Source of the DNA: Hirudo medicinalis
Lineage: Eukaryota; Annelida; Clitellata; Hirudinida; Hirudinidae
NCBI GenBank assembly: GCA_011800805.1
Contig: MPNW01000169.1
Location: 61,675-125,674 of the forward strand
Length of the DNA: 64,000 nucleotides
Direction: 5' to 3'
Shown one piece after another: positions 35,789 through 48,689 of this stretch. The first letter of the stretch is position 1; the number at the start of each line of letters is the position of its first letter. The notes beneath the pieces were generated by a model. The model made no database searches and was not told where the DNA came from. It saw only the letters and a program-made list of their open reading frames with translations. The position numbers and the translations under genes are program-made.

Positions 35789-38700
35789 ATCGACGCACAA
35801 CGAGCTCGAAAAAAATCGGTAATATTTACACAGATATAATATTTACTTAAAGACGTTGATTTGAATTCTGTTGAATATTCAAAAAAAAAAAAAAAAAGAA
35901 AAAGAAAGAAAAGACCGTAAATATTTGCTGGCATGTATGACTAGGATGACTAGGACAATTCTTCCTTGCCATAAATCTTTCTTTGGAACTCCTAGACGAG
36001 CTCACATGAGGCGCTGCTTGGAAAAATTAAAAGAAGCCGTCCCACTGGGGCCTGACTGCGGCAAACACACCACCCTTGGACTCCTCATCGACGCGAGGTC
36101 CCTCATAAAGGTTTGTTCACTTGGTCTTCGGAGTGAGTGTGAAACTCAAAACCAGCCTGGTTGTTGAGGCAATAATAAGTGGGTAATGAGTGCGTTTAAT
36201 TCTGTAGGAGCTGCAATAAAAACACTGACTCATAAGGACCTCGAGCAGAGCGAGTAGCGAGTGAGAGATGATTAAAAAACCGGCAGTTGTTTGCCGATGT
36301 GCTGCATGTAGACAAATTCATCTGCTTGTCCTCGTCAAACAAATACACCCGTCCGAATCCGTTTGTGAGAAAAAACATATTGCCGTCACTATCACCATCG
36401 CCATCCTCAAATGGGATCGCAAATTTCTCGAAAATCCATCGAAGGCTGATCGCTGGACGAATGCGACGTTGTTTTTCAACGTGGATGCGAATCCAGTGGC
36501 ACGAGCCTGAATAGATCTTGTTCTCTTAATAGAGTTTTCCAAATGAATCACCTCGAGGGCTGCCCAAAAACATCCCTGCTGCGACCAATCTCCCCCTTTC
36601 GACTCAAATAATAAGCCCTGTGAGGTGGAAATTTTCCAGTGTTTTTCCATCGATATTATTGGGAAGATGTCAGAAGCCATTTCCTTGGTTTGGAATGAGG
36701 AATTGCTCGGCAAGAAGTTTCATTTTTTCTTTTTTTTTTTAGAAAAGATTGATTTGCAAAAATATTTTGGAAGCTAAAGTTTCTTAAATATTTGCTCGAT
36801 CTGGAATTGACGCTTACTTGTAAGAAAAATGTGGAAAGTACGACTGGAGAGGCACTTAAAACTTAGTAACTTCCCCGATAAATAAATAGAAGATAGAAAA
36901 ATAGATAGATAAATAGAAGATAAATGTGCACATTTACTTTGAGAACTTTGAGAACATTTACTTCAGGCCTGTTCGGTGGCCGGTTATGATTTGGGTGAAG
37001 AGGTCTAGATCAGCCTGACTCGATGCTCTGCTTAACAACTGTTGTTACGATGCTGGAGTCAATACTGAAGCGCAAATGAACGAGGAATTACACTCGACTG
37101 GGATTCTATTTGAGCCTGTTTGCTTAATTGTTTCCCTGCCAGCCATTCTTTATTATTATTATTATTATTATTATTATTTATTTATGTGATTAAAGTCCGT
37201 TGCATGACTAAGATGATTTGGACTTACCAGCTATTCTGTGAAATACACATCCCTTATACATGGCTCGTAACGTGGACTTTTTGCAGAAGGATATTTATTT
37301 ATTAGATTATGATAATTTCATAAGAATATTTACTAGATTATGATAATTTCATAAGAATATTTATTAGATTATGATAATTTTACAAGAATATTTATTAGAT
37401 TATGATAATTTCATAAGAATATTTTAGATTATGATAATTTCATAAGAATATTAATTAGATTATGATAATTTTATAAGAATATTTATTAGATCATGATAAT
37501 TTTCATAAGAATATTTATTAGAATATGATAATTTTCATAAGAATATTTATTAGATTATGATAAGTTTAGGAGCAATAAATATTATTGCTTGGTGCTAACC
37601 CATTGAAACCTAATTTTCTTCCTAATTTAAGTGCTTAGAGGAGAAAGACAAACAGATCCAGTACGAGAGAGAATCTCTGATGAAAGAGCAATTGGACCTG
37701 AGGAAAGCTCTTGCCCTTCTTCAAAACAATGGCTACAGATGTCGACCGCAGCACACAATCAGCGAATCTAGCAGCGGTTCTTTGTCCTCCTGCTCTCACT
37801 CGTCCACGAGCGGTTGGTTCAAGTTCACCGATAACCCCTCGCTCTTTCAACTTGGCAGTTACTGGGGCAGTTACATATGAACTGACAAACATTAGTACTG
37901 GAAGCATTTGTTGCAGTTGTGCGCATCTGATACTAAGACGACAAGCACTTGGCGCACCTTAAAAATTAACTGTTGTCGTCGTTATTATTATTGTTGTTGT
38001 CGTCGTTATCGTTATCATTAATATTATTTATTACATCATTCACTATCAGATCATTGCATATCAATGCTTGATTTCAGATGAAATTGACGTAACCAGCTGT
38101 AGTGGAACAAGTGACCTGGATGACAACGCTACAGGGGACACGTGAGCTTCTGTAAATTGTTTCGAACAGTGTCGAGGCATCCTCGAAAGCAAGCATGCCC
38201 AGTTTGAATTATTATGAGACTGACCTTGCCTCGACAGACCATCAAATTTGCCCCCCAAAGTGGCTCTCGGACGCTTCTGTTATCTGGATACGTTTTGTAC
38301 GTTCTGAATGTCGTCGTACGTCAATTTCTCAAAACAATGTCGGGGATTGACTGTAGTGATTTTCTAAAAAAATTTTTCTAGAGATCGATTTTAGCGTGAA
38401 CGATTGAAATGTGAGTTGAAATTGCTCGCTGGCATATCGACGAACGTGTCTTGTTTCCAGTGACTGGTTGTTTTTAACAGAGCTAGGTCTGCTCTCTCTC
38501 CCCTTTCGTGAGCACGTCGTTATTTTATTCCAGAAGTCTTCGTTGATTGTTGATCGACCGTGATCTTTTTTCGAAAGTTTAAAAGTTACTCTAATTCGTT
38601 TGCCATTCTCCATCTCCCTATCATCGAATCTGAAGTTGTTCGCAAGGAGTTCCACTTGCGCTCGTGAAAGACACGAAAATAATCACGTCCAAACGTTGGC

Positions 38701-39430
38701 AGTTTTTCAGTGTTGGAAGACGATCAAATTACCGAATCAGATGTTCTCTTGAATCCATAGGAAGCTGAAGTCTCTTGAGGATCGCTAATCACTTAATTTC
38801 TATATCTGACGTGCCCGTATATCTTGAATTTCCGAACACTTTGAAGGGAGTATTTTAATGGATTTTTGTAGCTAGCATATTTTCCGTCTGTATTTACATA
38901 TAATTTTTTTTTAGCAAAAGAGAAACCAATTTGCTCCGAAGTTTATGCATCGGGATGCCTTTCGCCCCCTTCTTCCTCGGAAACGTGATTTTTATTTTTT
39001 AAAAGATGGCGATCGAGCGATGATCGTTGTGGTTGTTTTTGTTGTTGTTCTTGATATTAATATGCCGGTTGTTTGTTGCCTCACGATTAACTAAACTGCG
39101 AAATGTTCAAATTCTCTGCAATCCAATGGCTGAGTAGCAACCCAATAAGTTCCTAGACTCTTCCTTGGAAAATTAGTCGGGAGTTGAATGCATTTTATGA
39201 TTAAAGGATTTTTTTTACTGCCTCCGATTGTTTTCTTGTAAGCTGGTGCAAACCAGAAGAATGGTTCAAGCGAAAAAGTTTTAAACTGAATAACAGTATT
39301 AATTCGCGTATTCACTCGTGCGCTGAGAAATTAACTTCCTTTTAGAGTGCGAACAAGATCGGGCAAGATGGCGCTCGACGCTCTAAGGGCTTGGAGAACC
39401 AATCCAGTCCTGCCGACCAGTTCAAGCTGA
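35789..39430 (+). CDS. MXD: MXD/MAD-family bHLH-zipper repressor (5' exon not found)
   Basis: MXD proteins dimerise with MAX, bind E-boxes and recruit SIN3 to repress MYC targets. Exons: 35789-35818, 35996-36110, 37632-37812, 38078-38141 and tentatively 39346-39430. All junctions are GT-AG and phase-consistent. The first gives [10 protein letters not shown] (basic region with the E-box-contacting H, E and R). The second gives [19 protein letters not shown] and [16 protein letters not shown] (helix-loop-helix). The third gives [20 protein letters not shown] and [10 protein letters not shown] (zipper), then [11 protein letters not shown]. The fourth gives [10 protein letters not shown], matching the EIDV block of MXD proteins. 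The N-terminal SIN3-interaction domain must lie upstream. The last exon is chosen only by phase and splice site. A 40-bp minisatellite lies in the intron just before the basic-region exon. Confidence 0.85.
37147..37178. repeat. (ATT)n microsatellite
   Basis: ATT run within the MXD intron between 36110 and 37632. Confidence 0.9.
37298..37566. repeat. 31-bp minisatellite, about 8 copies
   Basis: Unit AGATTATGATAATTTCATAA plus gaatatttatt, period about 31, with small indels between copies. It ends about 65 bases before the MXD zipper exon at 37632. Confidence 0.9.
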
Positions 39431-40510
39431 ACCTTGCAACAGACAATCTTTCAGCTCCCGCACACAATAGCACGTGTGAATTAACTTTCATTAATGTAAA
39501 AGGACTATTGTTAAAAATGTCATCCCTAACGCGCCAAGCTTCATTACAAATGTGGTTGATATGACAGGCTCATACAAACAACTTTTGCAACACACAAACA
39601 AGAGGCTTTTTCTAAAGCAATCCAAATCCTGTTGATGGGTAAATTTAAAATTGGCCCACACGAGAACACTATGAACAAAGCAGGCGTCGTTCATATAAAT
39701 ATTCAAATGGTTGACATTCAAGCAAATGTTGGTTGTAACTTTAAGATTGGATCAGTAAAAGGCAAAACATCACAACAGATATTTTAAACATTTTAAATAG
39801 CATGATTAGTCTAAAAACCTAAGGTAACTAGATTTAAAGTAACTGAATTCTAAGGTCATTCTACAAAATTTAACAAGTGATGTAAAAAAGTAACCATATA
39901 ACTGACTTTAACCATGGAAAAACTATGGATTGGTTTTCAAATGAATATTCGGCGTCTGCCAGTCACAAAATAAAATCACTCGTCACAATTCATTCCATGA
40001 TCTTCATATTTATGAAATACTACTGCGAAAGAGGTTGAATCAAAAACGTGGCTCGTCCGACAACATGACGTCAAGCACGACACTCGAGCATCATCATCTG
40101 ATGACCTCAATGAGATGATGACCTTCCTTCATCACATTACACGACAACAACTACTAAAGTGACTTTGATTATAATCATGTAACACATGTGAGCTTACACA
40201 TTAGGGTGCCTCGTGTCATTAAAATGCCAGAAGATAAGAATCACACTCCACAAATGTCCCTGAATTGAGACAAACTCAAAAGAAACAAAAGGAGATTTCT
40301 TATCAAGACCTCCAAAGAAGCAACAAGAGGGAAGTCCAAAGTGAAAGAAGGTGGTTGCACTAATACTGAAGACATTATCCCATTTCTATTGAACCGAAGG
40401 TGAAGGTTATGACGATGATCACGATAGCAATGACTACGACAAGTTTGGGTGAATATGGGTAGGTGTAACCGATCACTAAGGTGTATTTGAGGACCACAAA
40501 ACTCAGCAAC
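38142..40510. other. MXD 3' region and convergent gap to PRKAB
   Basis: Beyond the tentative last MXD exon (39346-39430) I see no gene on either strand. MXD (plus) and PRKAB (minus) converge here, so this should hold both 3' UTRs. Confidence 0.5.
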
Positions 40511-42775
40511 TCAGATGGGCTTGTAGATGAGGGTCGTGATGTATTTCTTCCTGTATCTGTGAGTCGTACTCAGGACCATGACGCCATCCTACAATGGCAG
40601 GTTCTATTTCATAGCAATAAGAGCAACAATGATTAGAATTTTATAAGAATAGTGAAAAATTATTTTAGAAATATTTTATTTACACGATGCAATAACAATA
40701 GCTATAATGAAATATTAATCTCGCGACGTCCAATCAAATGTCGTCGCACATATTACATTTTTAAAAAGAATAGTTCAACGACTTGTTATTCTTCATACCT
40801 TAATTGACAGGGCGTACAGGTGGTTGAGCATCACATGATTGGGTTCTGGCAGGAGAGAGGGCTCGCACTGCAATGCAATTACAATAACGTGCAGATTACA
40901 TGTAACCAATGTGATTTATTGATAATAATAAATATTAAATATTATGAGAACAGATCACTTATTTTATCCAGTACCCTAGTCTCTGTTGTGGTGCCAAAAC
41001 ACAGCATTAGGAGTGTTCATTAAAATCACCAGTGCTACTTTCAAGTTTAGTTACAAGTAAATATGCACGTCACATTTGGGAGAGAAATGTGACTTATTGT
41101 CGTGCGCGAATACTGTCGACTAATTATCGATTCCACGACGAAACAACTTCATTTGAGCTTCGTTTAAAGGAACCACACGAGAAAAATTCAAATTCTGCAG
41201 AACAGGATCCTTACGAAGCGAACGCTTGAAATGCAGGACATTTGCAATTTGTTCCGACTTGAAACACGACAGAAGGAAGGAAGGAAGGAAGGCCAAGAAA
41301 ATGAATTCAAAAAAGCTAAAGTCATTTGCAATTAAGAAAAGATTTTGAGAGACTGCATACACTCTAAGCACGAATTGCCATGACTTGATATCTTCGCCAA
41401 GACCATTTTAAACTGACAATTTGCAATTAACGATCGAGTTGGCATTGCAAAGTCAAAAATCATCGGCAATCGCACGAACGACTTACATGGAGTGGCACTT
41501 CCTTGTTCAGGATGACCTGGAGGAGATGTGGAGGGAGAATGGGTGGGGCCATGTGCTTCACCCCATGGTAGGAATATTCCTTCCCGGGGACGAACTGGCC
41601 GTAGTCCCCGATCGGGGAATCCGGTCGATCTGGTTACACGAATTCATCGTAAACGTTGTTGTGGTTTTTGCAGCAGTAACATGATGCATTACTTAACAAG
41701 GTGCACGAGCGTTTCAAGTTAAAAAGTAACACTAATAATAACTTGTTTATTACTATCATTTTTTACTATCCACACCACGCAATTTCGTCTTTTGATTGTG
41801 TGGCGTTTATACGTCTATTATCTCTCAATGTATCAATTTTGAACCTGTTGAACCTGGGATGTTGCCAGAAATGAACAGCAACAAAACATTTGAAATCAGA
41901 ACCTGAGCCCTTAGAAGACTTTAAGTGTCCAGTGGCCACGCTGTCCATTCCAAGCGCTTCGAAAACTTCAAAGTCGGAAGATCTCACCGAAATGACGTTG
42001 TTGTGAGTGCCGAACGAGTTCAGCACTTTTTCCTGATTGTTCGAAAATTCGATTAAAAACTTCAGCTCGAGATCTTTTTCTTCGAGATCCTGTGAAATGA
42101 ATTTCAAGTGAACAGACCTGTTGGTTGTCGCAAACCCATTGGTTGTCCACAAGGTACTTGTACTGGTAGATTCCCTCGGGAAGCTCGATGATTGTGAAGA
42201 AGTCATGGACACTAAAATGTGAAACAGTTTTAAATAAAATAGCTTTTGACGAATAAATAACATAACAAAATGCATTCAAAATAGTGTGCTGCATTGTTAT
42301 CAAGGTATTTAAAATAATGAACGAAACAATAAAACATCCTTGCAAACCTCCTAGCAAGTGGTATAAGAGTGGTCCAGTTATCGAAACTCCCAGAAAGAAA
42401 ACAGCTTTTTGCCTCTCCGGTCCATCTAAAGACAGTTGGGAGTTTGCGAGCGTTGATGTCTATCCCCACTGTGATATTGGAAGGCTCGGGAGAACCAACC
42501 GATATCACGCTTTCCATCGTGCTTCCTCCTTCTATACCACCAAATTGTCCTTTCTAAATAGGTTCACAAAGTTGTGTGTAAATGTGAATAAAATAAGTAT
42601 AAATAAACTTATAATGAGTTAAGGATGTTGAAAATGACCAGGGAAAAATTCAACAAACATTCTTATGGCTAGCAAAATGCTGTTCCGAGTAAAATGGAGT
42701 GACAAGAGTAGGTCCATAATCCTCAGTAGAATCGCTGGTTTTGTGAGATCTGTCTCGAATTTGGGAATTGCCCAT
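40511..42775 (-). CDS. PRKAB: AMP-activated protein kinase beta subunit, complete
   Basis: Scaffold subunit of AMPK, the energy-sensing kinase; it binds glycogen and tethers alpha to gamma. Seven minus-strand exons: 42775-42659, 42553-42348, 42211-42118, 42032-41903, 41629-41487, 40867-40799, 40588-40511. Phases are consistent and give 278 residues; vertebrate beta subunits are about 270. The start MGNSQIRDRS keeps the N-myristoylation glycine. The glycogen-binding module reads TVFRWTGEAKSCFLSGSFDNW, LPEGIYQYKYLVDNQW and THNNVISV, keeping the key Trp, Lys, Trp and Asn. The Ser in LARSVHDFF corresponds to mammalian Ser108; its codon is split by an intron. The C-terminal domain reads PPILPPHLLQVILNKE, CEPSLLPEPNHVMLNHLYAL and RYRKKYITTLIYKPI-stop, near family consensus. 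Confidence 0.96.
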
Positions 42776-44403
42776 CACGTATGTAAAAAAGCAAGTTCTT
42801 GACCTTCACTTCAAATTTCAAAAATATTAATTACTTATGTGAAAAAACATAACGCTTTCTAAATTTAAGAAAATTCATGTTATAAACAACATGCAGTGCT
42901 TAACAATTACATGTTTAAATTATGGTATATTCACAACTGTGAAGATAACTGATGGTGATGAATAAAACTGGCATATGACACGCACGATCACAATTTCTAT
43001 GGCCGATGATGTAATAGCGACGGTTTCGAAGAATACCTATTACTAAACTAAACTAATGCAGTTACGCAACAGTATCAAAAAGTAAGAAGACCATTACTTA
43101 AATTGCCGAACTTGACTGGGCCTGCACTACTGACATCGAACCTTGTGAAACAAACACACGAGAAGCAAGATTAAATGTTAACGCTTTATAAGTAGTAATC
43201 TTTAGTTTGGATTCGTCGTTATTTATGATAAATATAAAATAATTAGAAATTCGTCTGGATGGAAGAGTGTTTTATTTACCTATTCTCTTCCTAGAAAATA
43301 GAGTTCTCATTATCTTCGTTATGAATGGACAGGACAATCAACCGATTCTTAAACATTACTAGTCATGATGATAGCAATGTTAATTATTGCAATGACTTAA
43401 TCGGATTGTTTGCCATCATCTAAATTCTGGTCTCATTCAATTTTTTTCTGGTATCACTCCAAGATGGAGATATTTTTGTTTCATCCTCAAAGTTATTTAC
43501 CAGAACTCAAGTTTGCTCTGAGAATTCGAACTTTGTCGTTAATAATTCTAAATTTCGCTAGAGGAGATACAAGGAATATTTGCAGAACCTTCAATCACCT
43601 CTCTCTTTGTGAGGCATCTTTTCACTATAAATCTAACGATCAGGCTTGATGAATTCAGGAAAACCATTTCATCTAGTTTCAGATGGAGCAAATCTTCCTT
43701 GAGTAAAGGAAACTCAAGTAACAAGTAGCAAGTTCCTTTCGTGCCAAAGTACAAGTAGTATAAGACTTATGCAACCTGTACATCTGCTAACGGTGTTTCA
43801 ATTAATGAAGATTATTGGAAAAGCAATGTCATTTAATGGTCTTAATACTTTACCAAAAAATTATCAGATTTGATGCAAAATCAACATTCAAAGAAAATTA
43901 TTTAAAAAATTTAGTTTTACGTTTTTTGTATATAGATAATTTATTTCAAAAATAACACCTGTTAAAAATTTTAATATTGTAAAAAACAGTCTAAATTCTG
44001 GATAATTTGTAATATATTGTAAAAGGTAAAGGTATTTTAAATTTGATCTTTCAAAGCTACGTATATCTAAACAATGCTGGCAAATATTTCCATTCTGGCG
44101 TAATTTGTATGTTAACAATTTGATCTGATTGTTTTAGTTTTATTTAGCATTAGATCCTCTTTGTAATTGGGATAGTACTATTCCGAAGAAGTTTGCGAAA
44201 CGTTGAAGGTATGTTTAGCTGAACATGAAATTCTTAGTTTAAGATTGGCCTAGTTCTACGAATTTCATCTAAATTAAACTAATTTAACATTAACGAGCAT
44301 TTAAGTTGTATCAATAATTGATTAATAAGATCAAAAATAGTGACCATATGTTATGGTTTTAAAGTAGTACTTAAATGGTTAAAAATTGATTTCAACTTTT
44401 CAG
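42776..44403. other. divergent intergenic region PRKAB / STX5
   Basis: About 1.6 kb separates the PRKAB start codon (minus) from the first STX5 exon seen (plus). It should contain both promoters and any 5' UTR exons. Only short non-conserved frames are present. Confidence 0.5.
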
Positions 44404-44424
44404 AAACATAAGAAACCTTCCAGC

Positions 44425-45524
44425 ATGACTTGCCGAGACAGAACCGGAGACTTTAACTTGGCCATCAGATCACTTCATCCACAGCAAGTGAGTCTTATGC
44501 CTGATGAATTTTATTTTTTGTCACTCAGGTTTCATTATAGAAGTATTAATTGCTTGTTTGAAAATATAATGCTTTTAACATTAATTATATTTAAAGGTGA
44601 GAAGGGTGGTAATTATTGATTTGTGTCTAAGAATTTTTAAGAGTGATCTTTTCTAACTTTAAAACTGTTTGATGAAGAAGGTTGTAGACCAAGTAATTAA
44701 AATTACTCTCATATTCAGGTTTTCAACAACCTTGCTTATTTAAGAATATTTTGTCATATCTATTCAATAAACTGATTATGTTTTCCAGGTAAATGGAATG
44801 GTGCCACCTAAACAAGATGTAAAGGAGCTTGTAAATCTGGGGAGCAACTTCATGTCTTTTGCAAAGTATTCTCAACATTAATTATATTTAATTAAATTAA
44901 ATTTATTGTTTAGTTATTATTTAGCACTAATAGTTTCGCATTAATTTCAACATTTCTAAAATATTCCTTGCTTGTCTCAGCTTCTATTATTTTGAATCTA
45001 TAACTGTCAGAGAAAAAGCTTGTTAATCTCAATAAAGCTAATATTATTATTAATGATTGACACCTTGTCAATACCTGGGGAATGTCATTGCAGAGATTAC
45101 AATGAAGCATCTGATCTTTATTAATTGTTGTTTATTTAAAATTGGTTACGTTATGTTTTTGATGTTCATTGATTTGTATGTTGAACTATTTGCATCAGAC
45201 AAGTCAGCAAGGATCTTGCAAATACGTTTGTCAAATTGGAAAAGCTGACACTGCGTGAGTCTCTAAAAATTTGTCACAAGTGTAATTTGTAATAATTTGT
45301 CACAAGTGTTTTTACATCTCTAATGATTTATATATCCAAGGATTGTTTGTGGTCTGCTGAGAGTCTGCTGGGTTTTTGTTTGTTTTCAAGACTTTTGCAA
45401 GAAATGTAATGGTTGAAATGGTTGTGCATTAAAATTGAAAGTAATCAAATAATTTATGGCTATGTAAATATATGGCTAGATAAATTCTAAAACATATAAA
45501 TTCATAATTTTCTATTCTTTTATC

Positions 45525-45567
<43 letters not shown>

Positions 45568-47605
45568 TTTTAGTAACTATTAAGTTATTTTTAACATTCA
45601 GTTGCCCAGAAAAAGTCTCTGTTTGATGACAAATCAGATGAGATACAGAAGCTGACACTGGTCATAAAACAAGACATAAACCAACTCAACGAGCAGATTT
45701 CACAACTCCGACAGGTTTGTTGTAAGCCCTCTTTTGGAAAAACACGACCGAGCAATGTCGGATTGAAGCTGTAAACGAGCATAAATTTTATTTAGAAATA
45801 AATTTTTTTAATTCGTTTAATCACTTCCGACTCGTGAATGACGTTTCAGGTCAGTCGAGGCCAGGTAAGTCAGAGAGGTCAAAACAAACAATCCCACACG
45901 AATTCTGTCGTCTGCACGCTTCAGGTGGGTTCATCGTTCTCACCTGAGTTTTCACCACTTTGTGGACTAGGCACGGTCACTCGGCCGGATGAGGTCGGCC
46001 GGCAGTCGCGACAAATTTTCTATCGCTTCGTGTCGACGGGATGTCCGTCAATTTAATCAAGAATGTTCTTCGAATTGCAGAGCCACCTGGCAAAAATGTC
46101 CAATGATTTCAAGTGCGTTCTGGAAACGAGAACCAAGGTTTTTGAATTCAAGTCACATTAATATTTTGAATTCAAGTCACATTAATATTTTGAATTCAAG
46201 TCACATTAATATTCTGAATTCAAGTCACATTAATATTTTGAATTCAAGTCACATTAATATTTTGAATTCAAGTCACATTAATATTTTGAATTCAAGTCAC
46301 ATTAATATTTTGAATTCAAGTCACATTAATATTTTGAATTCAAGTCGCATTAATATTTTGAATTTAAGCCACATTAATATTTTTCTAATTAAGTTGTTAT
46401 TGTGCCGTTCTTGCAGTTTTAATGTCCTCTTTCCACTCAGTGAATTTATGGAAGAATAATGACTGATTTTTTTTTTTTAAGAACATGAAAAACCAGAAAA
46501 TGAGAAAAGACCAATTTTCTTCATCCTCAGACATGACACTGAGTCTTCCAACGGCAGCCACGAACGGACGAAGTTGTTATCGTTTTTGAATTATTACTAT
46601 TTTGGCACTTGAATTGTAGCCATTTAGAGGAATATGGCCGTTAAGTGTGCATAACACCTGAAGCTATTGTCAGTAATGGAAAGCATCTTCATAGTAATGA
46701 TTAACTGAGTATATTTAATTAAGTGACTAATTAAGTAATTGTGCAAAATATCTGAACATGTCCTAAGTTCTTTCAAGATTGCTTGTTAAAATGCCAGTGG
46801 GTTCAGTCCTTCTCCAAGACGAGCTTCTCAGTCAGAACGTCCACCAAGAGCCTCACACATCCATAAACATGGAAGGATGTTCCATGATGACCCAACAGAT
46901 GGCGCTCATTCAAGAACAAGTTAGAGGCATTTTGCAATTTGTGGCTTAGAGAATTCATTGCACTGATTGACCAACTTGGTTGTTGTTGCTGGGCCACTGA
47001 TTGCATATATTTTATCTTTTTTCTGATTAGATGTCTATGTTTTGGAAGTTCAAATTCAAAACCTATTCTTGTTTTGTTATCGTTGATGCCACAAACTTCA
47101 ACATCGCTTGAACAATGCTTTCTGTTGTTAATTATTTCAGGACAATTACATCCAGAGCAGAGCAGACACAATGGTAAACATTGAGCAGACGATAATAGAA
47201 CTTGGAACAATATTCCAGCAATTGGCCCACATGGTTCACGAGCAAGATGAAATTGTACATAGGTAGGTACTAGTAACTCGTTTGTCAACATGGATAGGTA
47301 TAAACTATTAAGCCTTCAATGATATTGTAGCTGGGCAGCTGTTATAATATACTTATTTTAAGTACATTTTACAATTAAAGCATTAACTGTTGTAATATAC
47401 TTATTTTAAGTACATTTTACAATTAAAGACATTTGTAAATTTCAGAATCGATTCCAACGTAGAAGAATCTAGCCTTAACATTGAAGCAGCTCATTCAGAG
47501 CTGGTCCGTTACTTCCAGTCAGTCACTTCAAATAGATGGCTGATGGTGAAAGTCTTTGCCATCCTCATCATCTTCTTCATCATTTTTATCGTCTTCGTTG
47601 CTTGA
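44425..47605 (+). CDS. STX5: syntaxin-5, Golgi Qa-SNARE, complete from the short-form start
   Basis: Qa-SNARE for ER-Golgi and intra-Golgi fusion. Exons: 44425-44487, 44789-44865, 45199-45254, 45602-45714, 45850-45924, 46081-46137, 46482-46572, 46798-46919, 47141-47262, 47446-47605, all phase-consistent, 311 residues. MTCRDRTGDF matches the internal start of the mammalian short form (MSCRDRTQEF). The exon is open upstream to an acceptor at 44403, adding KHKKPSS, so a longer isoform is possible. Later landmarks are KQVSKDLANTFVKLEKLT, AQKKSLFDDKSDEIQKL, VIKQDINQLN, KMSNDFKCVLETRT, the SNARE motif DNYIQSRADTMVNIEQTI with IFQQLAHMVHEQ (zero-layer Gln), and SVTSNRWLMVKVFAI leading into the tail anchor. 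The exon at 45850 contains an internal CAG|GTAAGT that looks like a strong donor. A 24-bp minisatellite begins directly after the donor at 46137. Confidence 0.96.
45530..45566. repeat. (ATT)n microsatellite
   Basis: ATT run 36 bases upstream of the STX5 exon at 45602, inside the intron. Confidence 0.9.
46138..46382. repeat. 24-bp minisatellite, 10 copies, flush with an STX5 donor
   Basis: Unit TTTGAATTCAAGTCACATTA plus atat, period 24, starting at the first base of the STX5 intron. Copies are almost identical, so the array is young or homogenised. It is open in one plus frame as an 8-residue repeat (LNSSHINI), which is not the STX5 frame. Confidence 0.95.
47338..47432. repeat. tandem duplication of about 47 bp
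   Basis: The block AATATACTTATTTTAAGTAC plus attttacaattaaag occurs twice in a row in the last STX5 intron, just upstream of the final exon at 47446. Confidence 0.85.
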
Positions 47606-48689
47606 TCGGCAAGGAAATGCTTGTACAAATTTTGTCCATATTTTTCTATTTTTGCTCTCAGCCTATATGACTTCTATGAGTTCAAGTGGTCTTTGGATAA
47701 TTGTAACATTAAAAACAATAACGACAATAATGTCGGTAATTATAACAATAATTCTGAGTCTGAAGTTGTAAAAGCTGATGAAGATTTTTAAATTATCGTT
47801 TATATTGAAATTGCTTGCTAGTAATTATCAAGTTCAAAGCTTTCTCAGCTGCTGCTCGGCACATTGAATAACCAGGGGAAGAATATTGAACACATTTAAT
47901 TTGCCATTATAGACAAATTCTCAAGAATTATATGCTAATTATTAGTTACTTGGCTGAATTCTAGATATAACCTGCAGCTGCTCTGTTATTTTAGTGAGAT
48001 GTTTATGCTGGGTTGATTGGTGCTAGCATGTTCCTGTGCGCAGTGGCTTACTAGAGGTTCTTGTCTGTTTGCAAATGTCCTTGACTTGGCGCTCAATCAA
48101 AACATTTTTGTGATGGTTAAAATTATATTCTTTGGTTGCTACTTTGATATAACAAATTATGTTTCTGTTAGACTCTGCAAGAAATATTCTTTTTGATGGA
48201 TGTCTGCAATATGTAGTCCGAAACAAATAACCTATTTTCGCACGTTAAGCTCCTCCGTTCCAAAAGCTGTTGATGTCCATTCCACACGTTTAGGTTATCA
48301 TTTCGTCACTTTCGTTTCATGTACATAAAATATTTAATTCAGCGGGGTCTTCTCAATTGTGTTTATTAAAGTTTGCATAATGAAAAATTTCACTCCAATT
48401 GAGTATTTTGTAAATAGTGGTGGGGTGGGGAATATGCCCTTCTTGGTGTCCGTAGCAAGGCCGTGGATCCCAAAACTTTTGCGAAGGAGCCTGACAAAAT
48501 TGTTGTCATTGTTGCTATCGATGTGAAGACGCATTTTTTTAAATTTTAATTGAGTGTTATTGAAAGCCTAAATCAGGTAGAAAAATGTTAATTATAAAAA
48601 TTTAGTTATTGGTTTCATCAGACCTAATTATGTATTCTATGCCCTTGGAGTTGTAATTAGCAAGCGCTTTAGCTTCGAGTGTTTGAACG

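Noticed and set aside
35871..36167. Single 98-codon plus frame around the MXD helix-loop-helix exon taken as a stand-alone gene.
   Set aside because: Its start is in an A-rich tract within the preceding intron. The real exon is 35996-36110, bounded by phase-consistent splice sites.
36318..36713. 131-codon minus-strand frame in an MXD intron.
   Set aside because: No recognisable motif, no partner exon, and it is overlapped by equally long plus-strand frames, as expected by chance in this GC-richer patch.
45989..46459. Plus-strand 156-codon frame with ten LNSSHINI repeats.
   Set aside because: It is the 24-bp minisatellite in an STX5 intron, in a frame different from STX5 and with no splice link to it.
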